DNA of 64,000 nt from Victivallis lenta (GCF_009695545.1 NZ_VUNS01000001.1:372001-436000), one strand, 5' to 3'. Shown: positions 41,902 to 53,200, counted from the stretch's first letter. The notes: generated from the letters alone by a model not told the origin. Program-made: numbers and translations.

Positions 41902-43745
41902 TGAAAAAGCCCGCGCTCCTTCTGCTGTGCCTTCTGCTGGCGGCGGCCGGATTCGGCGCGACAATCACTCTGGAGCCCGGTACGCCGGTCTTCCGGACCC
42001 CCGAACTGCCGTCGGAGGTCATTGCCGTGGCCTCCGCACGGACCGAGCTGCCGGAGACCGGTTCGAAGCTGGTCCTGATCCAGCGCCATCCGCTGGCGCG
42101 TTACTACCGGCTGAGCGAGGTGCGCCTGCCGGACGGCCGAAGCGGTTACACCCATCCCCGCATCCTGCTGACGCCGGACGGGAACCTCGACTTCGGCAAT
42201 ATGCTCGAGTGGTGGCGCTATCCGCTGGCCGTGCTGCTCTGCGGAGGGCTGGCCGCTCTGGCCGTCACGCTCTGGAAAAGGCGCAGGGAGGAGGACCCGT
42301 GGCGCCGGCTCGAACTCGGGCTGCTGCCGGTACTCCTGCGCATGACGCTGCTTGTCCTCCTCGTCAATTCCGCCCAGAACATCATCGCCGCTCCGGCAGA
42401 CGAGACCGGCTACTATTCGAACCTGATCCATTTTCTGGCCGGGGATTTTTCGGAACGGTGGCACTTCACGGTCGGCACCTCGATCTTCTATCTGCCGTTC
42501 GAACTGCTTTCAGGCACGCGGCAGCTGGCCGACCTGCTGATCCCGGTATCGTGGGCGGAAGGGTTCCTGATCGCGCCGCTGTCGCTTTTCCTCGGTTATC
42601 TCATCGCGCGCAAACTGACCGGGAGCGACCGCAAGGCGTGCGCGGCCATGCTGATCTGGGCGGTCCTTCCGTTCGTCTGGCACCATCGGCCCGATTTCAC
42701 CGGCAGGCTGTTCGTCGCCTTCTTCGAATTCCCGAGCGCGGAGTTCTCCTACCGGCACTACATCAACCTGATCGCCTGCGGCTTCTCGGCCATGAGCGAC
42801 ACGCCGTCAACCATGCTGGTGCTGCTCTGCATGACGATCCTGCTCTACTGCCGGGTCAGCCGGCGCAGCGCGGCCCTCGCGGCATTCGTGTTCGGGGTAA
42901 GCTGCATGTTCCGCATCAACAACATCCTGTTCCTCCCGGCGATTGCGGCCATTGTCTGGCTGCGGCAGCCGGAGTATCTCGCGGGAGTGCGGCGGACGCT
43001 GACCAACGCGGCGGCCGGAGCGGGGGCGTTCCTGCTCGGCTTCCTGCCGCAGATGCTGGCGAACTGGAAATTTTTCGGCAGCCCGCTGAAGTTTTCGTAT
43101 ACGAACTATGCGGAGGGGGCGCATACCTATCTCCACTGGAGCTTCATCGAGCTGAACAGCGCATTTTACGGAACCGTGAACCAGCTGGTCTGGATTCCGG
43201 GTCTCCTGTCGCTTCTTTTCCTGAAGGACCGCAAACTCCGGATCATACTTGCTCTCTGGGCGGTTCCGGTCATCTGGTTCTTCTTCGGCTACAGTCACGG
43301 CACCGACGACCCGATCCGCTTTATCCTGACCAGCTACCCGGCTTTCTTCATCGCGATCGCGGCCTGCGGGGTGTGGGATAAGCTCACGCGCAGCCAGATC
43401 GGCTGGCTGCTGCTGATTCTGGCGGGCTGGATCGTCTGCATTCCGAATGCAAGCTACGGTTCATTCGGCTGGTACTTCGCGGAGCCGCATCATCTGCTTT
43501 GGAGAACAGGATTGTTCCCGCCGCTGCAAGCGGCGGGAACGGCTGCCATGGCAGCCGGCTCGGTCGCGCTGTTCCTGACCAGGCGGAAACTCGGCATTTT
43601 CACCGCGCTGGCAAGCGTGCTTTACCTGCTCGGCAACGCCTACTGGCTTGCGCTCGGACTCGCTGCCGTACTTCTGCTGGCGGTATGGGACATGGCACAG
43701 ATCGGGTGCCGAACCTGGAAACTCCGGCAGCCGCATGGGGAGTGA
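41901..43745 (+). CDS. Multi-pass membrane glycosyltransferase-like protein with N-terminal SH3-like domain
   Basis: 614 residues. A signal peptide (MKKPALLLLCLLLAAAGFGA) leads to an ~85-residue extracytoplasmic beta domain of SH3 type (YYRLSEVRLPDGRSGYTHP). Then about a dozen membrane helices follow in a GT39/ArnT-like pattern: an early acidic loop APADETGYYSNLIH, helices with LLIPVSWAEGFLIAP, and VWHHRPDFTGRLF. Such proteins transfer sugars from polyprenyl-phosphate carriers. It ends the ffh-to-mla run. An SH3-like domain in front of a GT-C fold is unusual and suggests binding of cell-wall material. Confidence 0.65.
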   Translation: MKKPALLLLCLLLAAAGFGATITLEPGTPVFRTPELPSEVIAVASARTELPETGSKLVLIQRHPLARYYRLSEVRLPDGRSGYTHPRILLTPDGNLDFGNMLEWWRYPLAVLLCGGLAALAVTLWKRRREEDPWRRLELGLLPVLLRMTLLVLLVNSAQNIIAAPADETGYYSNLIHFLAGDFSERWHFTVGTSIFYLPFELLSGTRQLADLLIPVSWAEGFLIAPLSLFLGYLIARKLTGSDRKACAAMLIWAVLPFVWHHRPDFTGRLFVAFFEFPSAEFSYRHYINLIACGFSAMSDTPSTMLVLLCMTILLYCRVSRRSAALAAFVFGVSCMFRINNILFLPAIAAIVWLRQPEYLAGVRRTLTNAAAGAGAFLLGFLPQMLANWKFFGSPLKFSYTNYAEGAHTYLHWSFIELNSAFYGTVNQLVWIPGLLSLLFLKDRKLRIILALWAVPVIWFFFGYSHGTDDPIRFILTSYPAFFIAIAACGVWDKLTRSQIGWLLLILAGWIVCIPNASYGSFGWYFAEPHHLLWRTGLFPPLQAAGTAAMAAGSVALFLTRRKLGIFTALASVLYLLGNAYWLALGLAAVLLLAVWDMAQIGCRTWKLRQPHGE

Positions 43746-43891
43746 AGCGGCCGGATTCCGGTGCGGCCCTGACGGGATTCTTAAGGGCGCGGAGCGGTCA
43801 AAGAATCTGCCGCACTGCAATTCCGCCGAACTTTGCCGATGCCGGGGACGCTTCACCGCCTTGATGCACGTGCAGGCATGCACATCTTTAT

Positions 43892-44929
43892 TTACAGTGC
43901 AAACTCTTCCGGGCGCAGCGCGTAGCCGCGAATCTGCCCCTTGTCCAGCGCGTCGTCGACAATGTAATTCACAATATAAAGCTCCCCGTCCGGAAACTGA
44001 ACCCAGCCGGAATACCCGAGATCCGACAGCGGTGAACGGTCGTAATCGATCGGCATGATCCGCGCCGTCGACTCGTCGCGCCTCGATGCCAGCACCGATT
44101 CCCGATCGGTCAGCGCCCCGAAGAAATTCTGCGTCCACGCCCCCAGCCATCCCTTGCCGCCCTGCATGAAACGGTAGGTGATGAAAATCCGCCCGTCCCG
44201 CAAAAAACCGGCGACCGGACGGTGGCATCCCGGCAGCGGGAAATCGATCACCGGCCCCCAGGTCTCCCCGTTATCGTGCGAAATCGTCTTTTTGCAGTCG
44301 TACCCCATGGCGCTGTTTTCGCGGAGAAAGGCAACCAGCGTCCCCTTTCCCATCGGCAGAATCGAGACTTCGCAGAGATTCAAAGCCGGATCGAGCCCGA
44401 CCGTGACCGGGTCGCTCCAGCTCTCCCCGCCGTCGTCTGAATAACGCAGGAACTGGGCGAGCTTGCCGTTCACGTGATGGTGGGCCGAGATGATCCGGCG
44501 CCCGTTTTCAAGTTCGAGCAGCTTGTCGGGAACGATGCCGCAGAGCGGCGTTCCGACCGGTCCGCTCCAGCTCTCCCCGTCGTCGGCTGAAAAGTAGAGT
44601 ACGTTTTCGGCCCGGGCCGCCCGGCTCTCCCCGCCGTCGGCCGGAATCCGATCGACGACAACGACGAGCCTGCCGTCCCGCAATCGGCTGATCCTGGCGC
44701 AGTTGTAATAGTAAGGAAGCCCCCGGGTCCCCTCCGTCAGCGGCCGTTTCGGAGACCAGTGCCGCCCGCGGTCGCCGGAATCCGACAGCATGATGCGGGT
44801 GTAGTCGCGATTGCCGTGATGCGTGCACTCGCTGAAAACGCAGACCAGCTTGCCGGAACCGGTGAGCACAACATCCGGCCACGCTTCGTACATGGCCGGA
44901 TCGTTACTGATGGAAAATTTCTGAATCAT
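43892..44929 (-). CDS. BNR-repeat sialidase-like protein
   Basis: 345 residues with at least four Asp-box motifs (SDSGDRGRHW, SADDGESW, SDDGGESW, HDNGETW) spaced as in a six-bladed sialidase propeller. There is no signal peptide in the chosen frame, which has AGGAG upstream. Arg residues that could form the sialic-acid triad are present (for example FRDGRIFITYRFMQ region) but cannot be assigned by eye. Possible activities are exo-sialidase or another glycan hydrolysis. It converges with the membrane protein gene and is a single-gene unit. Confidence 0.75.
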   Translation of the reverse strand: MIQKFSISNDPAMYEAWPDVVLTGSGKLVCVFSECTHHGNRDYTRIMLSDSGDRGRHWSPKRPLTEGTRGLPYYYNCARISRLRDGRLVVVVDRIPADGGESRAARAENVLYFSADDGESWSGPVGTPLCGIVPDKLLELENGRRIISAHHHVNGKLAQFLRYSDDGGESWSDPVTVGLDPALNLCEVSILPMGKGTLVAFLRENSAMGYDCKKTISHDNGETWGPVIDFPLPGCHRPVAGFLRDGRIFITYRFMQGGKGWLGAWTQNFFGALTDRESVLASRRDESTARIMPIDYDRSPLSDLGYSGWVQFPDGELYIVNYIVDDALDKGQIRGYALRPEEFAL

Positions 44930-45034
44930 GGCCGATCTCTCCTGGGTTTACCATAAAGTATACCACGGTCCGGCCGATTCGGCAATCATACAAATGCGTT
45001 TAAAATAATACTTTTTTAACAAGCTGCGACGTTT

Positions 45035-45079
45035 CCGCCCCTACCGTCTCCGCACATCGCCGGAGTATGGTAGGGACGG
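45035..45079 (-). terminator. Long hairpin after the 965-residue glycosidase gene
   Basis: CCGCCCCTACC (45035-45045) pairs with GGTAGGGACGG (45069-45079) with one mismatch, with an inner CTCCG/CGGAG stem. A T/A-rich stretch lies further on. Probably a 3' end structure; the missing immediate T-run lowers confidence. Confidence 0.45.
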
Positions 45080-45088
45080 GGGCGCGGC

Positions 45089-47986
45089 TCAGTCGAAGAC
45101 GACCAGCGGGAAACGTTCGAAATTCTTCCATTCGCTGACGCCGGGCGCGAGCTGGATGAACCCTTCCCGGAGATTCCCGTCATTGTCGTTGATCAGCAGA
45201 TTGAACCGGATTCCCTCGGTCAGCATGCGGTCGTCGAGGCCGAAGGCGTCGAGCTTCAGCCGGGCACGGTAGGCGGTTCTCCTGCCGGCTTCATCCCGGT
45301 GCGTCGTCAGCGTGATCGCCTTTGCGGCGGCCTTCGCGTCAAGGCCGGACGGGGATTCCCAGACAAAGCTGTCCGGCCTGCCGTTGTCGAGACGGGCCAG
45401 TCCGATCTTCCAGGCGCCGCTCCGGCCCGGGACGACCAGGGCGAACTGAATGCCGTCCCCCTTCCAGATGCCGGTCCCCTGCTCCTTCTGAACATGGACG
45501 TCGTCGGAAACCGCGGTGTAAAGCTCCAGCACGCCCGGTTCGCGGCGCAGGAAGATTGCGGCGGAGAGGTCGTCTTTCCCCTGCCAGACCAGGTCGCGCA
45601 GACTCGGGTCGCCTTCGCAGAAGGAGACGACCTGTTCCGGCCGGTCGAGCACGAAATCCGGCTTCCGGCGATACTTGCCGTCTCCGGCCGGAATCCGGGC
45701 GGCGGGGCGGAGAGGCACGGCCAGCGTACCGGAAAACGGCGTTCCCGGGATTTCATAGTCGAGCCGGACGGCCCCGGCCTTCGAGCCGCGCCGGGTCAGC
45801 CCGGTGAACTCCAGCGTCTTGCGTTCGCCGGGAGCGAGCGTGACAGCCGCCTCGCCCGGAGTGACGGCAACACCGTTCTCAGGCACAAACCGCAGCTTGA
45901 ACTCCGCCCGCCTCGCCAGCGGGTTCGCCACCGTCGCCGCCAGCCGGAACGGCTGCTCCGGAACCGCCGCGCCCGCGGTGAAGGTGAACGGCGGCTCCCG
46001 CAGTTCGGAGCGGGCGGCTTTGACCAGGCGGATGACCATCGGCTCGGCGGTGATCCCGGTCAGCACGGCGCCGTCCGAAAGCGTGAGCGGCGTCGCATTG
46101 CCCATCATATCGATGCGTTCCGCTCCGGCAGCATCGGTCGAAACGGCGATGATTCCACCCGCCCGGTTCGCCTCGTTCCAGACCGCCAGCAGCCGGTCGC
46201 CGCCGTTCTCGAAGACGAAGCCGTCACACCCCTCCGGCAGCTCAAGCTCCCCGATGTATTTCGCGCCGCGGAAGTACCGGGCCAGCATATGATAGACACT
46301 GAGCACCGGCTTGGCCTGGAAATCGGTGGTCAGCAGCCCGAAATGGTGTTCCGGGTCGTTCGGCGCATAGCCGTCGTTCCGCAGGTCGTACCAGTTGTAG
46401 CCGACCGCGCCGCGGCTCCATGAGAACAACAGTTTCTTGAACAGCGCAGCGGCCTGCTCGCGCTCGGTTCCACCGATGGCGCTGACGGCGGTTTCGTTCG
46501 CATACCACGGAATCTGCACACCGGCCTTTTCCCGCAGCGGCAGCAGCCGTTCGTCGATCTGGCGCGCATAAGTCGCGTAATTCGCATGTCCGTGATAGGC
46601 GTGGACATCGAAGAATTTCCAGCCGTCGCGCATCGCCTTGAACTGAAAATCGGGATCACGCCGGCCGGGATGGCTGCCGAGCCCGGCAAAACCGCCGGTA
46701 AAGATGACAAGCTCCGGATCGGTGCGGCGAATCGTTTCGCTCGCCGCCTTCGCTAGATCGAGATAGTCCTCCACGCCGAAGTGGCTGAAGGCGTAGAGGT
46801 CCGGTTCATTCCAGATCTCCCAGATCCGGATGCGGCCCCTGAAGTGTCTCGCGGTGGTCTCGACATAGCGCTTCCACGCTTCGAGCTCAGGTTTCGCGCG
46901 GCTCCAGGCGTGATAGCTCGGCGCGTTCCGGGTCTCTTCCGGAGCGGCCCAGCGGGCGCAGAAGCCGAACATCCCCTGCACTTCGATGCCGTACCGGCCG
47001 AAGAGATCGACGATGCGGTCGAAGCGGTCGAAATCGAAACGTTCCGCCGTCGGCTGAATCTGGTTCCAATCAACGCCGGACCTCAGATACCGCACCCCGA
47101 GCCGGGCGGCCGCCTGCGCTTCGAGTTCCTGCTTCCCCGCCGCCCAGCGGTTCGGGTGCGAACACACGCCGAATGCAAAGTCGCCCTTCCGAGGCCGGTA
47201 GGGCGGGAGCTCCGGCAGAACGGCGAAACCGGCTTTGCCGCCTTGCGAATCCCCGCCGGAACGAATCGTCCAGTCGATCGTCCAGTGGCCGTTCAGCGGC
47301 AGCTTCTCCGCAACGTCGAACACCGCGCTTTCGCCGGGCGCGAGCGTCTGCTCCCGCCGGAACGGAAGGGAGGTGCCGTAAAAAGCGGTCAGTTTTCCTT
47401 CGAGGACGAACGGCAGCGGCCGATCCGCGCGATTGGTCACCCGAACCCGCACAGGATCGCCGGGAGAGAACAGCGCGAGGCGCGCCGGGAGATCGAGCCC
47501 GACCTCGAACGCTCCGGCCGGAGCGGTTTCGGCGAGAAGCGCGGCATTGTGAAGCGTCAGGTCGACGCCGCTGCCGTCGGAAACCAGCTCGATGCCTTCG
47601 AACTTCACCGCGCCCTTCCGGTCAAGAGCGATCCGGCAGAGGTTGTCGCCCGGGACAAGCGGAACGACCTCCGTCTTGAATGCGGCGCCGTCGGCGGTGC
47701 CGAGCAGCCGGATACCTGCCTTGCCGGCCGAATGGAGCGTGCAGCGGATCGCCGCGCCGGCGGGAGAGCGGTGAAAGACCAGCGAAAATTTACGTTCGCG
47801 CAGAATGATGTTCCGGGCGTTTCCCCGGACCCGCATGCCCGGCTCCGCCGGTTCGGCCGTCCCCTTGCCGGAATAGAACGAATTGTTGTAAAGCTCATAC
47901 CGGTCGAAGCCGAGCCACGGGAACTCCGCCGGAACGGCAGGACAGACAGCCGGCAGAAGGCAGAACAGAAGAGCGAGAAAGCGCAT
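45089..47986 (-). CDS. Large secreted clan GH-A glycoside hydrolase with C-terminal CBM9-like domain
   Basis: 965 residues from ATG at 47986 (AAGGA site), with a signal peptide (MRFLALLFCLLPAVCPAVP). An N-terminal beta region (about 25-280) is followed by a TIM-barrel with IWEIWNEPDLYAF (likely acid/base Glu) and WYANETAVSAIGG (likely nucleophile). Beta domains follow, and the last ~200 residues resemble a CBM9/DOMON-type sugar-binding fold (DDLSAAIFLRREPGVLELYT; WKGDGIQFALVV). An in-frame extension upstream overlaps the pseudopilin gene and is rejected. It is the final gene of a regulator - pseudopilin - glycosidase operon. Confidence 0.82.
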   Translation of the reverse strand: MRFLALLFCLLPAVCPAVPAEFPWLGFDRYELYNNSFYSGKGTAEPAEPGMRVRGNARNIILRERKFSLVFHRSPAGAAIRCTLHSAGKAGIRLLGTADGAAFKTEVVPLVPGDNLCRIALDRKGAVKFEGIELVSDGSGVDLTLHNAALLAETAPAGAFEVGLDLPARLALFSPGDPVRVRVTNRADRPLPFVLEGKLTAFYGTSLPFRREQTLAPGESAVFDVAEKLPLNGHWTIDWTIRSGGDSQGGKAGFAVLPELPPYRPRKGDFAFGVCSHPNRWAAGKQELEAQAAARLGVRYLRSGVDWNQIQPTAERFDFDRFDRIVDLFGRYGIEVQGMFGFCARWAAPEETRNAPSYHAWSRAKPELEAWKRYVETTARHFRGRIRIWEIWNEPDLYAFSHFGVEDYLDLAKAASETIRRTDPELVIFTGGFAGLGSHPGRRDPDFQFKAMRDGWKFFDVHAYHGHANYATYARQIDERLLPLREKAGVQIPWYANETAVSAIGGTEREQAAALFKKLLFSWSRGAVGYNWYDLRNDGYAPNDPEHHFGLLTTDFQAKPVLSVYHMLARYFRGAKYIGELELPEGCDGFVFENGGDRLLAVWNEANRAGGIIAVSTDAAGAERIDMMGNATPLTLSDGAVLTGITAEPMVIRLVKAARSELREPPFTFTAGAAVPEQPFRLAATVANPLARRAEFKLRFVPENGVAVTPGEAAVTLAPGERKTLEFTGLTRRGSKAGAVRLDYEIPGTPFSGTLAVPLRPAARIPAGDGKYRRKPDFVLDRPEQVVSFCEGDPSLRDLVWQGKDDLSAAIFLRREPGVLELYTAVSDDVHVQKEQGTGIWKGDGIQFALVVPGRSGAWKIGLARLDNGRPDSFVWESPSGLDAKAAAKAITLTTHRDEAGRRTAYRARLKLDAFGLDDRMLTEGIRFNLLINDNDGNLREGFIQLAPGVSEWKNFERFPLVVFD

Positions 47987-48005
47987 AATGAGATTCCTTT
48001 CCGGG

Positions 48006-48728
48006 TCAATACAGATAGAGTTCCCACGCCACCTTCTGCGGGGTGACGAATTCGACATGCAGATCGAACATCAGCGCATTCTTGCCGTCATGCCGCAGAT
48101 CGGGAAACGTGTCGCTCGAAACACCCATGTAATACCCGCGGTTGCGGATCGACGGGTGCGTATAGCCCTTTTCATTGGTCAGGTGGCGGCCGAGTTCGCT
48201 GACGAAGATGATCTTGCTGTTCGCAAAACGCGGCGAACGGGTTTCGGGGCGCACCATATAATTCGATGTCGTGGTCGGGGCGGCATCCACGCACTGCGAC
48301 GGCTTGAAGCCGAAATTCTGCGAGAGATAGCTGAAGGCGTTCATCGCGTACGAAACCGTGTCGGAAAGCCCGTTGCTGCCGTAAACCACCTCGGTGGCTT
48401 TGCAGAACAGCGCTCCCTCCCGGGCGACTTCAGTCGCCCGGGTCCAGTCGGCCGGCACCTCGTGGCTGCCGAGGTAGGGGCGGATGCGGTGATACCAGCG
48501 CTGCTGGTTCCGCGCCTCCCCCTGCGGCTGGTCGGCGGGCGGAAAATTCTGCTGGTCGCCCGCGTACATGGCGAGCGCGGCGCCGATCTGCTTCAAATTG
48601 TTGATGCAGGCGGTTTTCGTCGCGGAAGAGCGCGCCTTCTGCAGCGCCGGCAGCAGCATGGCGGCGAGAATCGCGATGATGGCGATGACGACAAGGAGTT
48701 CGATCAGGGTGAATGAATTGCGTTTCAC
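48006..48728 (-). CDS. Pseudopilin-like secreted protein
   Basis: 240 residues from a GTG start overlapping the regulator stop (GTGA at 48725-48728). It begins [20 protein letters not shown], helix end [13 protein letters not shown], then [15 protein letters not shown]. The C-terminus is a divergent version of the family signature ([16 protein letters not shown]), with the DG replaced by DL. Position -1 to Phe is Ser. It lies between its regulator and its glycosidase, 19 bases before the latter. Confidence 0.85.
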   Translation of the reverse strand: MKRNSFTLIELLVVIAIIAILAAMLLPALQKARSSATKTACINNLKQIGAALAMYAGDQQNFPPADQPQGEARNQQRWYHRIRPYLGSHEVPADWTRATEVAREGALFCKATEVVYGSNGLSDTVSYAMNAFSYLSQNFGFKPSQCVDAAPTTTSNYMVRPETRSPRFANSKIIFVSELGRHLTNEKGYTHPSIRNRGYYMGVSSDTFPDLRHDGKNALMFDLHVEFVTPQKVAWELYLY

Positions 48729-49810
48729 GATACGGCTGCCTTTCCTGGTTTCAAGTTGATGTCGGCGACACTTTTATATTCGAGAATTTCGGGTTTGATG
48801 CTGATCTGGCAGGGAGATGCAAGGTCTCCGCAAAGCTGGCGGTCGATGATGTCGAGAACGGCGGCGGCCTGCTTCGGCAGCGGAGAATCGACCGAGCTGA
48901 TGCGCGGCGTCTCATCCGGAATCGAGTCGAAACCGTAACTCAGCAGGCTCAATCTGCCGGGGACGTCGATTCCGCGGCGCTCCAGGAAGGCCAGCGCCTC
49001 CCGCGCGGTGGCATAGCTGCAGACGAAAAGGGCCGAGATGCCGCTGCCGGCGATTTCACCGCAATTGCGTTCGAGATAAGCCCGCGTCTGGATGCAGGAA
49101 TCGACCCCCTTCCGGATTTCCGCATCGAAAAAGCGGACCTCGCAGCCGAGCGTGGCGGCGCAGAGCCGCAGCGTCTCGGTCATGGTGGAAAGCGTGTAGC
49201 TGCGGCCTTCGCTCAGCAGGACGCCGATCCGGCGATGCCCCTTGCGGTAGAGATAGTTGGCGGCGGTCATGCCGGTCTCCATCAGGTGCGAGCCGACGCA
49301 CTTGATGTTGAATACCGGCAGCGTCGAACGGCAGAGCACGACCGGACGCACCGAGCTGGTCAGAATCTGAAGCTGTTCGGCCGTGAAGCTGTCGAACCGG
49401 ATCGGATCGAGAATCACCGCATCCGCTTCGAAATCAGGCAGCTGCCGGTAGATGTCCGCATCGACCGGATAGCGGACCACCTCGCAGCAGTAGCCGCGCG
49501 AAAGCGCCTCCCCGGTCATGCCGCGTTCCATCGCTTCGATCGAATGCGAGGGCCAGTCCGGGCGCAGATAGAGAATCCGCGCGCCTTTTTTCGGAGTCGC
49601 GCCGCGAATCACGAAGCTGCCGCGGCCGACATGGGAGGCGATCAGGCCGTTCCGCTGCATCCGCTTCAGGGCCGGAGCCGCCGTGAACTGGCTCACACGA
49701 TACTCGCTCATGATCTCGCGCAGGGTCGGAAAGCGGGCGCCGTCTCCGAGCTGGGAGGCCCGTTCGGCCAGCAGCCGGTACAGTTGTTCGGACTTCGAAG
49801 TTTTATTCAT
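48725..49810 (-). CDS. GntR-type DNA-binding / LacI-type sensor transcriptional regulator
   Basis: 361 residues from ATG at 49810 with AAAGGA seven bases upstream. An N-terminal GntR-like winged helix ([54 protein letters not shown]) is followed by a LacI-type ligand domain ([34 protein letters not shown]). It has the same architecture as the regulator at 3633 and an almost matching promoter, so the two are paralogs. It heads an operon with a pseudopilin and a large glycosidase and presumably senses a product of that enzyme. Confidence 0.85.
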   Translation of the reverse strand: MNKTSKSEQLYRLLAERASQLGDGARFPTLREIMSEYRVSQFTAAPALKRMQRNGLIASHVGRGSFVIRGATPKKGARILYLRPDWPSHSIEAMERGMTGEALSRGYCCEVVRYPVDADIYRQLPDFEADAVILDPIRFDSFTAEQLQILTSSVRPVVLCRSTLPVFNIKCVGSHLMETGMTAANYLYRKGHRRIGVLLSEGRSYTLSTMTETLRLCAATLGCEVRFFDAEIRKGVDSCIQTRAYLERNCGEIAGSGISALFVCSYATAREALAFLERRGIDVPGRLSLLSYGFDSIPDETPRISSVDSPLPKQAAAVLDIIDRQLCGDLASPCQISIKPEILEYKSVADINLKPGKAAVS

Positions 49811-49827
49811 ACTTGAATCCTTTTCCG

Positions 49828-49882
49828 ATGCAATAGAGCGAAATAAAAAAGCTGATTGCATCTTTTCCCGGATAAATTGCAT
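49828..49882. promoter_or_regulatory. Cluster of ATTGCAT / ATGCAAT heptamers in the regulator leader
   Basis: ATGCAAT at 49828-49834 and ATTGCAT at 49855-49861 and 49876-49882 lie between the promoter and the regulator ATG. The spacing suggests binding sites for an autoregulator, but the match is short. Confidence 0.3.
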
Positions 49883-49906
49883 TGTTTTAAGATACATTCT
49901 GATTTT

Positions 49907-49935
49907 ATTATGATCGATTCCACCCCGAATGTCAA
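49907..49935 (-). promoter_or_regulatory. Sigma-70 promoter of the regulator-pseudopilin-glycosidase operon
   Basis: Reverse-strand TTGACA (49930-49935), spacer 17 ending GAATCGAT, then CATAAT (49907-49912). -35, the last eight spacer bases and -10 are identical to the promoter at 3551-3579. The rest of the 49811-50207 gap up to the terminator at 50151 shows no gene. Confidence 0.75.
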
Positions 49936-50150
49936 GAGCCGTCCCGAAAAAAGTCGTAATTTTATCTTTTCCGGAGGAGTGTCTCTTCTTCAGCCCCCAA
50001 CCAAAAACAACCTGTTTTTACAGAAACCGGCAGCCCCGAACCAGATTTCATCAGGGACTCTCTGAAATATCGCGCCGGAACAGAAGTAGAACAAGGCATA
50101 TTCTTTCCAACATCATGGTTTTCTGCCGGACGGACGGTAACCATTCGGAC

Positions 50151-50194
50151 AAAAAAATTCCCGGAGGAGGACAGGGTCTGTCCATCTCCGGGAG
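50151..50194 (-). terminator. Intrinsic terminator of the 1286-residue glycosidase gene
   Basis: Reverse-strand CTCCCGGAG / CTCCGGGA arms followed by ATTTTTTTG. Confidence 0.8.
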
Positions 50195-50207
50195 TTTTGC
50201 GCTGCGG

Positions 50208-53200
50208 TCAGCGGGTCAGCAGATAGACCATCACGCCGCCCGGACGCGAAGCGGTGTCCGCCGTAAAACGGAGCCTGCCGTTTTCATAAGTCGACGGGAC
50301 GCTGCCGTTCGGGGAGCCGTCGAACTTCAACGCTTCGACCTTCATCCGCGGCAGAGCAAGTTCGACGTCGGTCCGGCATTTTTCGAGCAGGATCGGCAGC
50401 TCTCCCCAGCTTTCGAGCAGGTTGCGGCGCTCGTTCGCAAACTTCTGCTTGGTTGCACCGAGGTTTGGCATCTGGATAAACAGGAGCTTTTTACTTTCGG
50501 CCAATTTCTTCCCGTCGAGCGACAGCAACGCGGCCGTCTGGTAACGGTCACCGCCGGAAAGTCTCATCACTTTGCCGGACATATTGCCGGAGAAGGTCAT
50601 CCCTTCGCACTGCGGAGCGACGATCTTCAGCGTCTTCGCCTTCGAATCGAGCGTGATCTGTCCGCCGGCGCTCGTGATGACTCCGGTTTTTCCGAGCTTG
50701 CCGAGAGCGGCGCGGGCGGCGGCGGGAAGCTGCTTCTCCCAGTTGTCATTGAGTGCATCGACCTTCTGCACGCCGGGGAACGAAACGGCGGGAGAGAGCG
50801 TGCCGATCCGGCCGTAGAGGCCGAGTTCGGAGAACGCCGCCGGATAATCACCGTCATTCTCCGGAGGCCCCGCCAGCGCGCGGAGCTGTTCCGGTGTGCA
50901 GCTGAAGGCGAAGGCCGGTCCGGCCGGACGAACATAACCGCGCATGAAAAGCAGGTAAATGATGCGCTCCGCCAGCTGCGCCTGCGGATCGTTGACGATA
51001 TCAAAACCATATGGCACATCGACCTTACCCATATTGTAACGCCCGTGCGACCAGGCGAACCGATAGAGAGCGTCCCAATCCTGCAGCCCGGCATAGCCGC
51101 CGATCAGCAGAGCCGCCTCGACCCGGTACGGGTTTGGGTTGCAGAAGTTGAATTCGGTGACCGTGTACGGCTTGCCGAAAATCCGTGCCGGCATCAGATA
51201 CCGCGGATGTTCCGCGCGATTTGCGATGGACGACTTGTTGGAAAACGCATATGGTAAGTGCCAGTCCCGCACCGGAAACCAGGGATGATCCCAATACTGA
51301 TGATTATCCACGAAATCCAGATGCTCACGTACTTCATTCATCGTGAACTTGCTGATCATATTGAGGTCGGTGACCAGCGCGGTCAGCTTCAATTCATCCT
51401 TCAGGAACCGCTTCTGCTCTTCGATGCTCCTGATCTGAAGATCGTTCAGGAACTCGATGAAAAGACCGCCGCGGGAGGCGCGATTCTCCGGCGTGTCGAG
51501 TCCTTTCTCCTTCAGGTATTCGACATACCTTTCTTCGAAAAGCGGAATAAGAGCGGGATCCCATCCCTGCCAGGTAATGACCAGCGGATTTTCGTTCACA
51601 AGATTCAGCGCATAGAGCGCCGGGTCCTCCGCATAAGTCAGCCCGGTATACGGATTCCGGTGAGTCAGCAGCCGCCGGGCGAATTCCTTCCAGTTATCCA
51701 TCGCCGATTCACTGATCGGAATCAACCTCTTCAATATGAATTTCTCTGGGCTGCTGCGTCCTTCAAGCTCTTTTATATTGTCGCCCGGCTTCAGCTCGCG
51801 GCTTGCATAAAGATCGAGACAGGAATAGATTCCGTGTTTTTTCAACTCCGCGAACAGATAATCAAACTGATCGAGTGCTTTAGGATCAAAAGTCAGAGAA
51901 TCAGATGCATTCGGATCAATAAGTCCGTTGTCGAAGTGATGAAAACGCACAGTATTATAACCGAGACGGGTTGCCTTAGTCACAAAATCATCGGCAAGTG
52001 CTTTGTCGAGATAGTTTGCGGTGCCGACCAGATTCGGGCCGAAGAAGCGGATCCTTTTTCCCGGGGCGTCACGAAATGAGAAATGTCCGTCCCGGTTGAT
52101 TATCACCGGTCCGTACTTGCCGGCCGGTGCGTCAAGATAGACCGAAAAATCAAGCGGAGACCCCGCCGTAGTATTACCGTTATATTCGACCGGAACCCAA
52201 TCTTTATTCGCAACGATATACGGCAAAGTTTCGGGCCGTCGGAGGTTCAATCGACGTTCTCCGAACGTGCCGCTGACGATCATCCAAACGGAATTACTGT
52301 CGGCCGCCGCTTTAAAAGTCAACTTTGCCGGAATGGTCCCGACAGGGAACTGTGACAGATAAAGACCGACAAAGGTTTCTGCATTTTCTCCGGTCCAGGC
52401 GACAACGCCGTTCGCAACACCATAGGGCTGGTACCAGTTGCCGACATCGCGGCCGGCAAGCACAGGAAATTCCTTTGTACTGCCGTCGGCATATTCAGCA
52501 ATGAGCATACCGACCGGCATAGACGCACTCGGCGTCCAGGCAGAAGCATGCAGCAGATACAGATACTGGAACTCCTTGCCGGCTCCATCGAGCACAACGC
52601 TTTTCTCCGCCGGGAATTTCCGTTGCCGGGAGGAAAGCACAAGGCAGGAGCGTCCGTCGTTGCGTCCCGGATTGACGATATCGAAATCGACGCCAAGGGC
52701 GGAAAGCCGCCCCGGCTTCATCATACGCAGATCGTTGGTCGGCCCCTGGTCGGTCCAGCCGCCCTGCCCGTCGTTTGGCTTCTCGTCCTTGAATCCCATA
52801 TTGAACACATTTTTCAAATCGGCGGGAACAGTGAACGGCGTCTCAAGCCGTATGCGAACCTTCAAGACGGCATCGTCAATTTTTCCGGCAGATGGAGTCG
52901 ATCCGATCCGGAATACAAAATATTGATTATCCCATTTCCGGTCATCCTGAATCAGCAACGCAAAATCGCCTTCAACCGTGACAATCCTTCCATCGCTTCC
53001 GAATTGGAGGGAACGGACGTTCCCGTTGAAGATGCAGCTTTCTTTGTACACCTCAGGCAACTCCAACTTTTTACCGTCAACTACAACGTCACCCGACTCC
53101 CCAAGCGGCATGTTCATAGTCAAAGCAAGCGCTGAGGTTTCGACGGAGGAAGCAGCCTTGAAACGGGCATGATAGTCAATTACGCCATCAGAAACGGCAA

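Noticed and set aside
43860-43905. Possible weak terminator GTGCA-GGCA-TGCAC between the membrane protein and the sialidase-like gene
   Set aside because: Five-base arms and a broken T-run are too weak to call.
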